Made by a program: the position numbers and the translations under genes. A stretch of DNA of 64,000 bases from Spirulina subsalsa PCC 9445. GTDB taxonomy: Bacteria; Cyanobacteriota; Cyanobacteriia; Cyanobacteriales; Spirulinaceae. Numbering within the stretch: position 1 is the stretch's first letter; each line of letters begins with the position of its first letter. The DNA is taken from positions 3,756,121-3,820,120 of the forward strand of contig NZ_JH980292.1 of assembly GCF_000314005.1 (NCBI RefSeq). Reading direction: 5' to 3'. The notes beneath the pieces were generated by a model. It was not told the origin of the DNA. It saw only the letters and a list, made by a program, of their open reading frames with translations, and did not search any database. Below are positions 26,959 to 34,096 of this stretch, one piece after another.

Positions 26959-27684
26959 CTAAAAGGATAGGGGGCGCTGCTGGGGAACTCCCACACGACG
27001 GGGAAATTGAGGAGGAGTGGGGTGGGTTTTCTGAAGATAGACTGAGTGCCGGATACTGTGAGTTAGGGGGGTTTCGTAGGGAATCGTTGCGATCGCCTGA
27101 CCTCCCAATTGTGGCGCAACTTGTGCGAGTTGTGCCGCTTCCTCCTCGGTCCACTGTCCACGATAGAGGAGGGCAATTCCACCAATTTTGACCAAGGGGA
27201 GGGCATACTCCAAACAGGTGACCGGGGAGGAAACCGCCCGCACAACCGCGAGGTCGTAAGTTTCCCGGTGTTGGGGGGTTTGACCCATTTCCTCCGCCCG
27301 GGATGCGATCGCCTCTACAGAAGACAGCGACAACTGTTCAATCACTGTCTGGAGAAACAGCACCTTTTTCTGAGTTGAATCTAGGAGGGTAATCCCATAG
27401 TCAGGATAAGTAATCGCCATCGGCACCCCCGGAAAGCCCCCTCCTGTCCCAATATCAATCACCCGCGCTGATGGGGGAATCGTGAGAGAGGGCGGCAAGT
27501 GCCACAGTCCAGCCAGAGAGTCCCAGAGATGCTTTTCCAGAAACTCCAAAGGCTCCGTAATCCGGGTTAAATTGAGAGTTTTATTTTGCGCTAACAAAAT
27601 TTGATAGAATGCCTCACATTGGGCTTTTTGCGCCTCATTAAAAGCATTTAGGGGGAGTTCCTGCCAAGGTAGAGTCACGGTCAT
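26959..27684 (-). CDS. rsmG: 16S rRNA (guanine527-N7)-methyltransferase
   Basis: This 241-residue class I methyltransferase has the RsmG signatures LNLTRI, HLWDSLAGLWHL, the SAM-binding motif VIDIGTGGGFPGVPMAI, and VVRAVSSP. RsmG methylates G527 in the 530 loop of 16S rRNA using S-adenosylmethionine, and its loss gives low-level streptomycin resistance in other bacteria. The C-terminal tail (THPTPPQFPRRVGVP) matches the cyanobacterial version. It is divergent from the Deg protease gene. Confidence 0.95.
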   Translation of the reverse strand: MTVTLPWQELPLNAFNEAQKAQCEAFYQILLAQNKTLNLTRITEPLEFLEKHLWDSLAGLWHLPPSLTIPPSARVIDIGTGGGFPGVPMAITYPDYGITLLDSTQKKVLFLQTVIEQLSLSSVEAIASRAEEMGQTPQHRETYDLAVVRAVSSPVTCLEYALPLVKIGGIALLYRGQWTEEEAAQLAQVAPQLGGQAIATIPYETPLTHSIRHSVYLQKTHPTPPQFPRRVGVPQQRPLSF

Positions 27685-27938
27685 GGGGAGAGGGTAATTA
27701 AGAAAAATTTAGCGGAAAATCGCCTCCAGACTAAAGCATAAAATGCCCCCATTGTCAACCTTATCCGTGGGAGGAAACAGAGAGCTTCTACCTCTCCCCT
27801 TGGAACAGAAGGGAGGGGGAGGAAGTCGTAGAAACCGACCTTCTAGGATGACGGAAAACGGCTATCTTAGAGAGTAGACCGACTTTTCCTGTGTCTGCAA
27901 TGTAAGTCAATTGAGATGTGACAATACATTTTTCTACA

Positions 27939-29141
27939 ATGCGTTTTTCTAAAGTTATGACCCGAATTAGCACTCATATACTGGCGTTGATTGTAGGGGT
28001 AGCCCTGACCTTTGGAACGTTGCGGGTGGCGGCATCTCAAGCGGAACCTGCCCCCGCTAGTCCCTTGGTGGCCAGTTCTAGCCCCACTTTACTCGCCCAA
28101 GCGTCTCCCTCTCCCGGACGAAGTAGTTTTGTCACCCAAGCCATCGCCCGGACGGGGCCGGCTGTGGTGCGCATAGATACCGCCCGCACCGTGACCACAA
28201 ATTTTAGTCCCTTTTTTGAAGATCCCTTTTTCCGGGAATTTTTTGGCGATCGCTTTTCCCAACAAATGCCCCAAGAACGTCGAGAACAAGGGCAAGGATC
28301 CGGTTTCATTATCGACAGCAGTGGGATTATTTTAACCAACGCCCATGTAGTCAGTGGGGCTGAAGAAGTAACCATTACCCTACAAGATGGGCGAGAATAT
28401 GAGGCCACCGTGCGAGGAAGCGATCCCGTAACCGATTTGGCCGTAGTGAAAATTAATGGCTCTCCCAGTAACCTCCCCGTGGCAGCATTAGGGGATTCTG
28501 GACAGGTACAAGTGGGAGATTGGGCGATCGCCGTCGGCAGCCCCGGAGGCCTGAATAATACCGTCACCTTGGGCATTATCAGCACCCTCGATCGTCCCTC
28601 CTTCCAAGTCGGTATTCCCGACAAACGGGTGAACTTCCTGCAAACCGATGCCGCCATTAACCCCGGAAACTCCGGCGGCCCCCTGCTCAATGATCGGGGA
28701 GAAGTCATCGGCATTAACACCGCCATCCGCGCCAATGCCACCGGAATTGGGTTTGCCATCCCCATTAACAAAGCCAAGGAACTCAAAGATATTCTAGCGG
28801 CCGGGAGACAAGTTCCGCATCCCTTCGTCGGGATTGAAATGCGGGATATGACCCCAGACATCGCCAAACGGTTCAATCAAGACCCCAACTCTACGATTAT
28901 TCTCCCAGAAGTAAACGGCGTATTCGTGGCTCGGGTTTTACCCAATACCCCCGCAGAACGAGCCGGACTAAGACGGGGTGACGTAATTTTAGAAGTAGAG
29001 GGTCAACGAGTCACCAGAGGGGTGGAAATTCAGAACAAAGTAGAAAATAGTGGGGTCGGAAAATCCCTTAAATTCAAAGTACAACGCGGGAATCAAACCC
29101 TAAACCTCAACATCACCACAGCCCAGTTACAAAATAGCTAA
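27939..29141 (+). CDS. Deg/HtrA-family serine protease
   Basis: This trypsin-fold periplasmic protease of about 400 residues has an N-terminal signal/anchor segment (THILALIVGVALTFGTL). The catalytic triad is His in TNAHVV, Asp in TDLAVVKI and Ser in NPGNSGGPL. One PDZ domain (about residues 300-395) ends at the C-terminus. Cyanobacterial HhoA/HhoB/HtrA proteins degrade misfolded envelope proteins and help photosystem II repair under stress. Which of the three this is cannot be told. The ATG at 27939 is chosen, and a GTG 21 bases upstream is possible. A terminator follows. Part of the PDZ coding sequence reappears as a fragment near 31178. Confidence 0.93.
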   Translation: MRFSKVMTRISTHILALIVGVALTFGTLRVAASQAEPAPASPLVASSSPTLLAQASPSPGRSSFVTQAIARTGPAVVRIDTARTVTTNFSPFFEDPFFREFFGDRFSQQMPQERREQGQGSGFIIDSSGIILTNAHVVSGAEEVTITLQDGREYEATVRGSDPVTDLAVVKINGSPSNLPVAALGDSGQVQVGDWAIAVGSPGGLNNTVTLGIISTLDRPSFQVGIPDKRVNFLQTDAAINPGNSGGPLLNDRGEVIGINTAIRANATGIGFAIPINKAKELKDILAAGRQVPHPFVGIEMRDMTPDIAKRFNQDPNSTIILPEVNGVFVARVLPNTPAERAGLRRGDVILEVEGQRVTRGVEIQNKVENSGVGKSLKFKVQRGNQTLNLNITTAQLQNS

Positions 29142-29160
29142 TCTGACAGTGATTTGAACA

Positions 29161-29197
29161 AAAACCCAACATTTCCCCTGAAGGAATGTTGGGTTTT
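29161..29197 (+). terminator. Terminator of the Deg/HtrA gene
   Basis: AAAACCCAACATT (29161-29173) pairs with AATGTTGGGTTTT (29185-29197). It starts 20 bases after the stop codon. Confidence 0.8.
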
Positions 29198-29373
29198 GTA
29201 CCGTCAACTTTCAACTCCTCTCACCGCTAACCTTTCAGGTCTAGCGGAAGCCCCCTCGGAATATTTAGTTGGGTTGAGGGGAATGGACGAGTCGCTTAAA
29301 GAGTTGCCTTTGCATCGTCGGATAGACGCGCTAGACTAAATCTAATCGACTTTCTTTTCCGACTGAGAGGAAT

Positions 29374-29730
29374 ATGATGGTTGCTCAAATTCAGGCTGAG
29401 AAACCCAACCTACAAGACCCGATCGCAGTGGGACAGGCAATCCTGCTCCTTCCCGTTGGTGTGGATGCAAAGCCTTATATCAGACAAATTCTTTGGGTTG
29501 AGTTGGAAGCGATAGAGCATCCAAAGGCAAGAGAATGTTTAGAATTCGGATTGCGTAATGCTCAAACAGATGAGGATTTTTCGAGCTTGATTGAGTCATT
29601 TCATTTGTGTCGCAGTTATGCCAATGCAGAAGTTTTGTTTAATTCCTTGGAAAATGACGTAGCGACGGCGGTTTATGCCTCAGTAGATGAGTTGCGACGG
29701 GAGTTTGGTCTTGAAGAAGAAGCTTCCTAA
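29374..29730 (+). CDS. Possible antitoxin partner of the YoeB-like toxin
   Basis: The 118-residue protein is encoded just before, and overlapping the frame of, a YoeB-type toxin, with a good AGAGG site before the ATG. Its last ~45 residues (SSLIESFHLCRSYANAEVLFNSLE, split here as SSLIESFHLCRSYAN and AEVLFNSLE) recall the toxin-binding tail of YefM antitoxins, and it ends SVDELRREFGLEEE. The N-terminal ~70 residues do not look like the YefM/Phd DNA-binding domain. It may be an antitoxin with a replaced N-terminus. This is an inference from position and weak motif likeness. Confidence 0.6.
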   Translation: MMVAQIQAEKPNLQDPIAVGQAILLLPVGVDAKPYIRQILWVELEAIEHPKARECLEFGLRNAQTDEDFSSLIESFHLCRSYANAEVLFNSLENDVATAVYASVDELRREFGLEEEAS

Positions 29731-30025
29731 ATCTCAATCTTCACCGGATGAGTCTCAGAAAACTCGACGGATTGAGATGGAACCCCGTTTTCTGGAAGAT
29801 CTGCGGTTTTGGATTGAGTGCGATCGCAAAGTGGCGCTACGAATTATAGGATTGGTCGATGCAGTAATGCGCAATCCTGTTGATGGGATTGGGAAACCAG
29901 AGTCGCTGAAGTATTTGCGCTCCAATACTTGGTCGAGAAGGATTACAGATGAGCATCGATTGGTTTATGTGGTTGAGGGTGATCGGGTATTGTTTAAGTC
30001 AGCACGTTTTCACTATGAAAAATGA
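29711..30025 (+). CDS. YoeB/Txe-family mRNA interferase toxin
   Basis: The C-terminal 82 residues, from MEPRFLEDLRFW, match YoeB along its full length: the Glu in GKPESLK, the Arg in WSRRITDEHRLVYVV, and the terminal His-Tyr in ARFHYEK. These are the residues E. coli YoeB uses to cut mRNA in the ribosomal A site. The start is uncertain: a TTG at 29711 overlaps the upstream gene by 20 bases, an ATG at 29777 gives exactly YoeB length, and the frame is open to 29687. The overlap with the upstream gene is typical of toxin-antitoxin operons. Confidence 0.88.
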   Translation: MKKKLPKSQSSPDESQKTRRIEMEPRFLEDLRFWIECDRKVALRIIGLVDAVMRNPVDGIGKPESLKYLRSNTWSRRITDEHRLVYVVEGDRVLFKSARFHYEK

Positions 30026-30074
30026 GTGCTAAAAAGTTCGCAATGCCATCAGACTAAAGCACTACAGCTACGGC

Positions 30075-31174
30075 ATGGTAAAATCTGGCTAATTTTGACC
30101 GAAAAAACCCCGTGACTCGCTTCCTCCATGACCAATTCGCCAAAGACTACCTCGAAGAACTACTCACCCCCTACGGCACCATTCAATCCCCCCGTCGTAT
30201 CCCCGCAGAAGTGCGAGAAGTAGACCTTTGGTTTTCCCCCCATCCAGCATTCACCCTTTCCCCCGACTCCTTGGGCATCTTAGCCCGTGCCATTGAAACC
30301 CCTGCCCTATTTGAACCCTTCCGCAATCCCGCCACTCCCCAAGCCATCCTAGATTGTTTAGTCAAATTAGTGGAAATTGACCGAGAATGGGAACGGGACA
30401 GTAATCGTCAAGGGGGGAGCATTGCCCTGGGTACTCCACCCCCTCGCTTGTGGATTCTCACCCCCACAGCCTCTAGAACCCTCTTATCGGGATTCGGTGC
30501 TACCCTAGATTTAGAATCTTGGCCAATGGGGGTTTACTTTCTCCCCTCAACCTTGCGGACAATTATTGTCGCGATTCATCAACTGCCCCGAACGCCAGAA
30601 ACCCTATGGTTAAGGGTATTAGGACGGGGAAGAGTACAAACCCAAGCGATTGAGGAATTAGAGGCCTTATCGCCAGAGAATCCCTTTCGAGAGAGTACAT
30701 TGATGGCATTGAATCGCTTAAAAGCTCATTTAGACGAAGATGTTAATCCAAATTGGGAGGATAGAGAATTAATTATGCGGTTATCTCCTCTTTTTGATCA
30801 ACAGTTAGAAGCAGCCAAACTATCGGGTTTGGAACAGGGTCTAGCACAGGGTCTAGAACGGGGTCTAGAACGGGGTCTAGAACGGGGTCTAGCACAGGGT
30901 TTAGAACGGGGTTTAGAACAGGGTTTAGAACAGGGTCTAGAACGGGGTGAACGTCTGGTTGTGGAGAATTTGCTTCAGTTTCGTTTTGGAGTAGTTGATG
31001 CTGAGTTAGCCGAAATTATAGAGGCTATCTTGAGTTTGCCCGCTTCAGAATTTACGCCCTTGTTAATGCAGTTATCTCGGGAAGAATTGATTGAGCGTTT
31101 TGGTGGCGCATCTCCCCGTTAAATTGAGTCTGAATCCAGGAAAATGGGGCGTTTCTTCCTTGAATGGGTTGTGG
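30075..31174 (+). repeat. 1.1-kb direct duplication, copy 1
   Basis: Sequence from ATGGTAAAATCTGG at 30075 to about 31174 is repeated at 31292-32381 with few changes. The block holds the promoter-proximal 37 bases, a whole Rpn/DUF4351 gene, and the first ~35 bases of the downstream PLD gene, which in copy 1 survives only as a degenerate remnant after 31123. Confidence 0.92.
30112..31122 (+). CDS. Rpn/DUF4351-family putative PD-(D/E)XK nuclease, copy 1
   Basis: This 336-residue protein starts with a GTG. The N-terminal half resembles the Rpn (recombination-promoting nuclease) type, with the acidic strand REVDLWFSP. The middle is a run of ten GLxx tetrapeptides (GLEQ, GLAQ, GLER) encoded by a 12-bp tandem repeat. 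The C-terminal ~50 residues are a DUF4351 domain (VVENLLQFRFG...LIERFG). These genes are highly multiplied in cyanobacteria. Function as a nuclease is inferred from relatives. It is almost identical to the next gene, with one more tetrapeptide and a handful of substitutions. Confidence 0.82.
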   Translation: MTRFLHDQFAKDYLEELLTPYGTIQSPRRIPAEVREVDLWFSPHPAFTLSPDSLGILARAIETPALFEPFRNPATPQAILDCLVKLVEIDREWERDSNRQGGSIALGTPPPRLWILTPTASRTLLSGFGATLDLESWPMGVYFLPSTLRTIIVAIHQLPRTPETLWLRVLGRGRVQTQAIEELEALSPENPFRESTLMALNRLKAHLDEDVNPNWEDRELIMRLSPLFDQQLEAAKLSGLEQGLAQGLERGLERGLERGLAQGLERGLEQGLEQGLERGERLVVENLLQFRFGVVDAELAEIIEAILSLPASEFTPLLMQLSREELIERFGGASPR

Positions 31175-31291
31175 GGGATTCGTGGCTCGGGTCTTACCAA
31201 TACCCCCGCAGAACGAGCCGGATATAAAATGGGGTAATGTAAGGGAATGTTGGGTTTTGGGTTTGAATTCTCCCCTCACTTGGATCACAAA
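31123..31291 (+). pseudogene. Duplication scar: PLD 5' remnant joined to Deg/HtrA PDZ fragment
   Basis: Bases 31123-31174 copy the PLD gene's start (its ATG reads AGG here). From 31178 to about 31237 the sequence matches bases 28922-28981 of the Deg/HtrA gene (VARVLPNTPAERAG region) with a one-base deletion. GGAATGTTGGGTTTTG near 31243 then matches that gene's terminator arm. The order downstream-gene start, then upstream-gene end, is what a tandem duplication junction leaves. Confidence 0.85.
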
Positions 31292-32381
31292 ATGGTAAAA
31301 TCTGGCTAATTTTGACCGAAAAAACCCCGTGACTCGCTTCCTCCATGACCAATTCGCCAAAGACTACCTCGAAGAACTACTCACCCCCTACGGCATCATT
31401 CAATCCCCCCGTCGTATCCCCGCAGAAGTGCGAGAGGTAGACCTTTGGTTTTCCCCCCATCCAACATTTACCCTTTCCCCCGACTCCTTGGGCATCTTAG
31501 CCCGTGCCATTGAAACCCCTGCCCTATTTGAACCCTTCCGCAATCCCGCCACTCCCCAAGCCATCCTAGATTGTTTAGTCAAATTAGTGGAAATTGACCG
31601 AGAATGGGAACGGGACAGTAATCGTCAAGGGGGGAGCATTGCCCTGGGTACTCCACCCCCTCGCTTGTGGATTCTCACCCCCACAGCCTCTAGAACCCTC
31701 TTATCGGGATTCGGTGCTACCCTAGATTTAGAATCTTGGCCAATGGGGGTTTACTTTCTCCCCTCAACCTTGCGGACAATTATTGTCGCGATTCATCAAC
31801 TACCCCGAACACCAGAAACCCTATGGTTAAGGGTATTAGGACGGGGAAGAGTACAAACCCAAGCGATTGAGGAATTAGAGGCCTTATCGCCAGAGAATCC
31901 CTTTCGAGAAAGTACACTGATGGCACTGAATCGCTTAAAAGCTCATTTAGACGAAGATGTTAATCCAAATTGGGAGGATAGAGAATTAATTATGCGGTTA
32001 TCTCCTCTTTTTGATCAACAGTTAGAAGCGGCCAAACTATCGGGTTTGGAACAAGGTCTAGCACAGGGTCTAGAACGGGGTCTAGAACGGGGTCTAGCAC
32101 AGGGTTTAGAACAAGGTCTAGAACGGGGTTTAGAACAAGGTTTAGAACGGGGTGAACGTCTGGTTGTGGAGAATTTGCTTCAGTTTCGTTTTGGGGCAGT
32201 TGATGCTGAGTTAGCCGAAATTATAGAGGCTATCTTGAGTTTGCCCGCTTCAGAATTTACGCCCTTGTTAATGCAGTTATCTCGGGAAGAATTGATTGAG
32301 CGTTTTGGTGGCGCATCTCCCTGTTAAATTGAGCCTGAATCCATGAAAATGCGGCGTTTGTTTCTTGGACTGGTTGTGCTG
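31292..32381 (+). repeat. 1.1-kb direct duplication, copy 2
   Basis: The second copy is offset by 1217 bp from copy 1. It holds the second Rpn/DUF4351 gene and runs into the intact start of the PLD gene. Confidence 0.92.
31329..32327 (+). CDS. Rpn/DUF4351-family putative PD-(D/E)XK nuclease, copy 2
   Basis: At 332 residues, this is one tetrapeptide shorter than its neighbour in the GLxx repeat (nine units instead of ten) and otherwise nearly the same, including REVDLWFSP and the DUF4351 tail. It uses the same GTG start and the same 37-base upstream sequence as copy 1. It lies 15 bp before the PLD gene, so the two are probably co-transcribed. The high identity means either recent duplication or ongoing gene conversion. 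Confidence 0.82.
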   Translation: MTRFLHDQFAKDYLEELLTPYGIIQSPRRIPAEVREVDLWFSPHPTFTLSPDSLGILARAIETPALFEPFRNPATPQAILDCLVKLVEIDREWERDSNRQGGSIALGTPPPRLWILTPTASRTLLSGFGATLDLESWPMGVYFLPSTLRTIIVAIHQLPRTPETLWLRVLGRGRVQTQAIEELEALSPENPFRESTLMALNRLKAHLDEDVNPNWEDRELIMRLSPLFDQQLEAAKLSGLEQGLAQGLERGLERGLAQGLEQGLERGLEQGLERGERLVVENLLQFRFGAVDAELAEIIEAILSLPASEFTPLLMQLSREELIERFGGASPC

Positions 32382-33995
32382 AGTTTTTTAATCGTCCTCC
32401 TGTTGGGATGGGGGCTGAAATCGGGTTTTTTCTCGTCCCCTAGCAGTGCCTTAAATCGTCCGGATCCTTTGCCTCAAGATCCTTGGGTGAAGGTGTATAT
32501 GAACCAAAACCAAGCACGGGGGGCGGACTATACTGAACCTTACCGCCAAATAACCCGACCGGGGGATGATTTAGAACAGATCATGGTGGAGGCGATTAAT
32601 CAAGGACAACGGCGGATTGATGTGGCGATTCAGGAGTTCCGCTTGCCGCGATTAGCCCAAGCGTTAGCCCAACGTCATCAAGCGGGGGTGAGGGTGCGTG
32701 TTATTCTGGAAAATCTTTATAGTCGCCCTTGGAGTAGCTACAGCGCGGCGGAAGTTGAACAACTGGATGAACGGCAACAGAACCGTTATCGGGAGTTTAT
32801 GGCGTTAGTAGACCAAAATCAAGATGGTCAACTGAGTGCGGAGGAGATTAATCAGGGGGATTCTTTAGTTATTCTCAAAAATGCGGGAATTCCGGTGATT
32901 GATGATACCGCAGATGGGAGTAAGGGGAGTGGTCTGATGCACCATAAGTTTATTTTGGTGGATGATGCCACGGTGGTTACAGGGTCGGCGAATTTCACGA
33001 CCAGTGGGGTGCATGGGGACTTTTATAATCCCGAAAGTCGGGGTAATGCTAATAATTTAGTACGGATTAATAGTGAGGCGATCGCAAATTTATTCCGCCA
33101 AGAGTTTGATCTCATGTGGGGCGATGGACCGGGAGGACAGCCGGATAGTTTATTTGGGCTACAAAAACCTTATCGTCCCCCCCAAACGGTCACGGTTGGT
33201 CACTCGACGATTACGGTACAATTTTCCCCGACTTCTCCCACTCGCCCCTGGAGGGAAAGCACCAATGGTTTAATCGCTCAAAACCTAGAACAGGCGAGGG
33301 ATTCGGTTAAGTTGGCTCTGTTTGTCTTTTCTGAACAGTTCATTACCAATATTTTGGAGGAACGTTCTCTGGCGAATGTCTCTATTCAAGCTCTGATTGA
33401 CCCCGGTTTTGCCTATCGCTACTATAGTGAGGGGCTGGATATGATGGGGGTTGCCCTACTCCACAATTGCCAAGAAGAGGCCAATAATCGACCTTGGGCA
33501 AATCCGATTCAAACGGTTGGGGTTCCCCTGTTGCCCCGTGGGGACAATCTCCATCATAAGTTTGGGCTGGTGGATGGTCATAGGGTCATTACAGGTTCTC
33601 ACAATTGGTCAAGGGCGGCGAATCATACCAATGATGAGGTGGTGCTAGTGATTAATAATCCGGTGGTGGCTGCCCACTATGAACGGGAATTTGACCGTCT
33701 CTACAGTCGTTCTAATCTGGGGCTGCCGCCTTTTGTACAGGAACGTATCGAACAGGCGGCGGAAAATTGCCCCTCTCCCTTGCCTGCGGCGACGCCCTCT
33801 GTGGGGGGTTTGGTGAATGTTAATCGGGCGTCTCAAGCGGAATTGGAAACTTTGCCGGGAATTGGTCCAGCGCTGGCTGGGCGGATTATAGAAGCGCGTC
33901 AGGAACAGCCTTTTCGCTCTCTGGAGGATCTCGAACGGGTGCGGGGGATTGGTCCGAGGGTGCGGCAAAATTTGGCGGGGAAGGTGACTTGGTAA
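32343..33995 (+). CDS. Phospholipase D-like nuclease with EF-hand-like loop and helix-hairpin-helix tail
   Basis: This 550-residue protein has one N-terminal membrane/signal segment (LFLGLVVLSFLIVLLLGWGL). Two PLD catalytic motifs follow: HHKFILVDDATVVTGSANF and HHKFGLVDGHRVITGSHNW, each an HKD-type site. Between residues about 150 and 170, before the first HKD, lies DQNQDGQLSAEE, a canonical EF-hand calcium loop. The last ~60 residues are a ComEA-like double helix-hairpin-helix DNA-binding domain (LETLPGIGPALAGRIIEAR, RVRGIGPRVRQNL). Taken together this points to an exported, possibly calcium-dependent DNA nuclease. It lies in a tight co-directional run with Rpn2, a helicase and a DNA methylase. 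Confidence 0.9.
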   Translation: MKMRRLFLGLVVLSFLIVLLLGWGLKSGFFSSPSSALNRPDPLPQDPWVKVYMNQNQARGADYTEPYRQITRPGDDLEQIMVEAINQGQRRIDVAIQEFRLPRLAQALAQRHQAGVRVRVILENLYSRPWSSYSAAEVEQLDERQQNRYREFMALVDQNQDGQLSAEEINQGDSLVILKNAGIPVIDDTADGSKGSGLMHHKFILVDDATVVTGSANFTTSGVHGDFYNPESRGNANNLVRINSEAIANLFRQEFDLMWGDGPGGQPDSLFGLQKPYRPPQTVTVGHSTITVQFSPTSPTRPWRESTNGLIAQNLEQARDSVKLALFVFSEQFITNILEERSLANVSIQALIDPGFAYRYYSEGLDMMGVALLHNCQEEANNRPWANPIQTVGVPLLPRGDNLHHKFGLVDGHRVITGSHNWSRAANHTNDEVVLVINNPVVAAHYEREFDRLYSRSNLGLPPFVQERIEQAAENCPSPLPAATPSVGGLVNVNRASQAELETLPGIGPALAGRIIEARQEQPFRSLEDLERVRGIGPRVRQNLAGKVTW

Positions 33996-34096
33996 GGGGT
34001 CGGCATAATAGATTGTCTGTTCTATCCGTCACAAATCTCAAAAGTATTGGACAATGGAAAATGGAGGTATCAGCAGATACAGATTAGGATTTTGGG

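Noticed and set aside
29154-29339. 61-codon ORF after Deg/HtrA
   Set aside because: It starts within the terminator hairpin and has no recognisable features.
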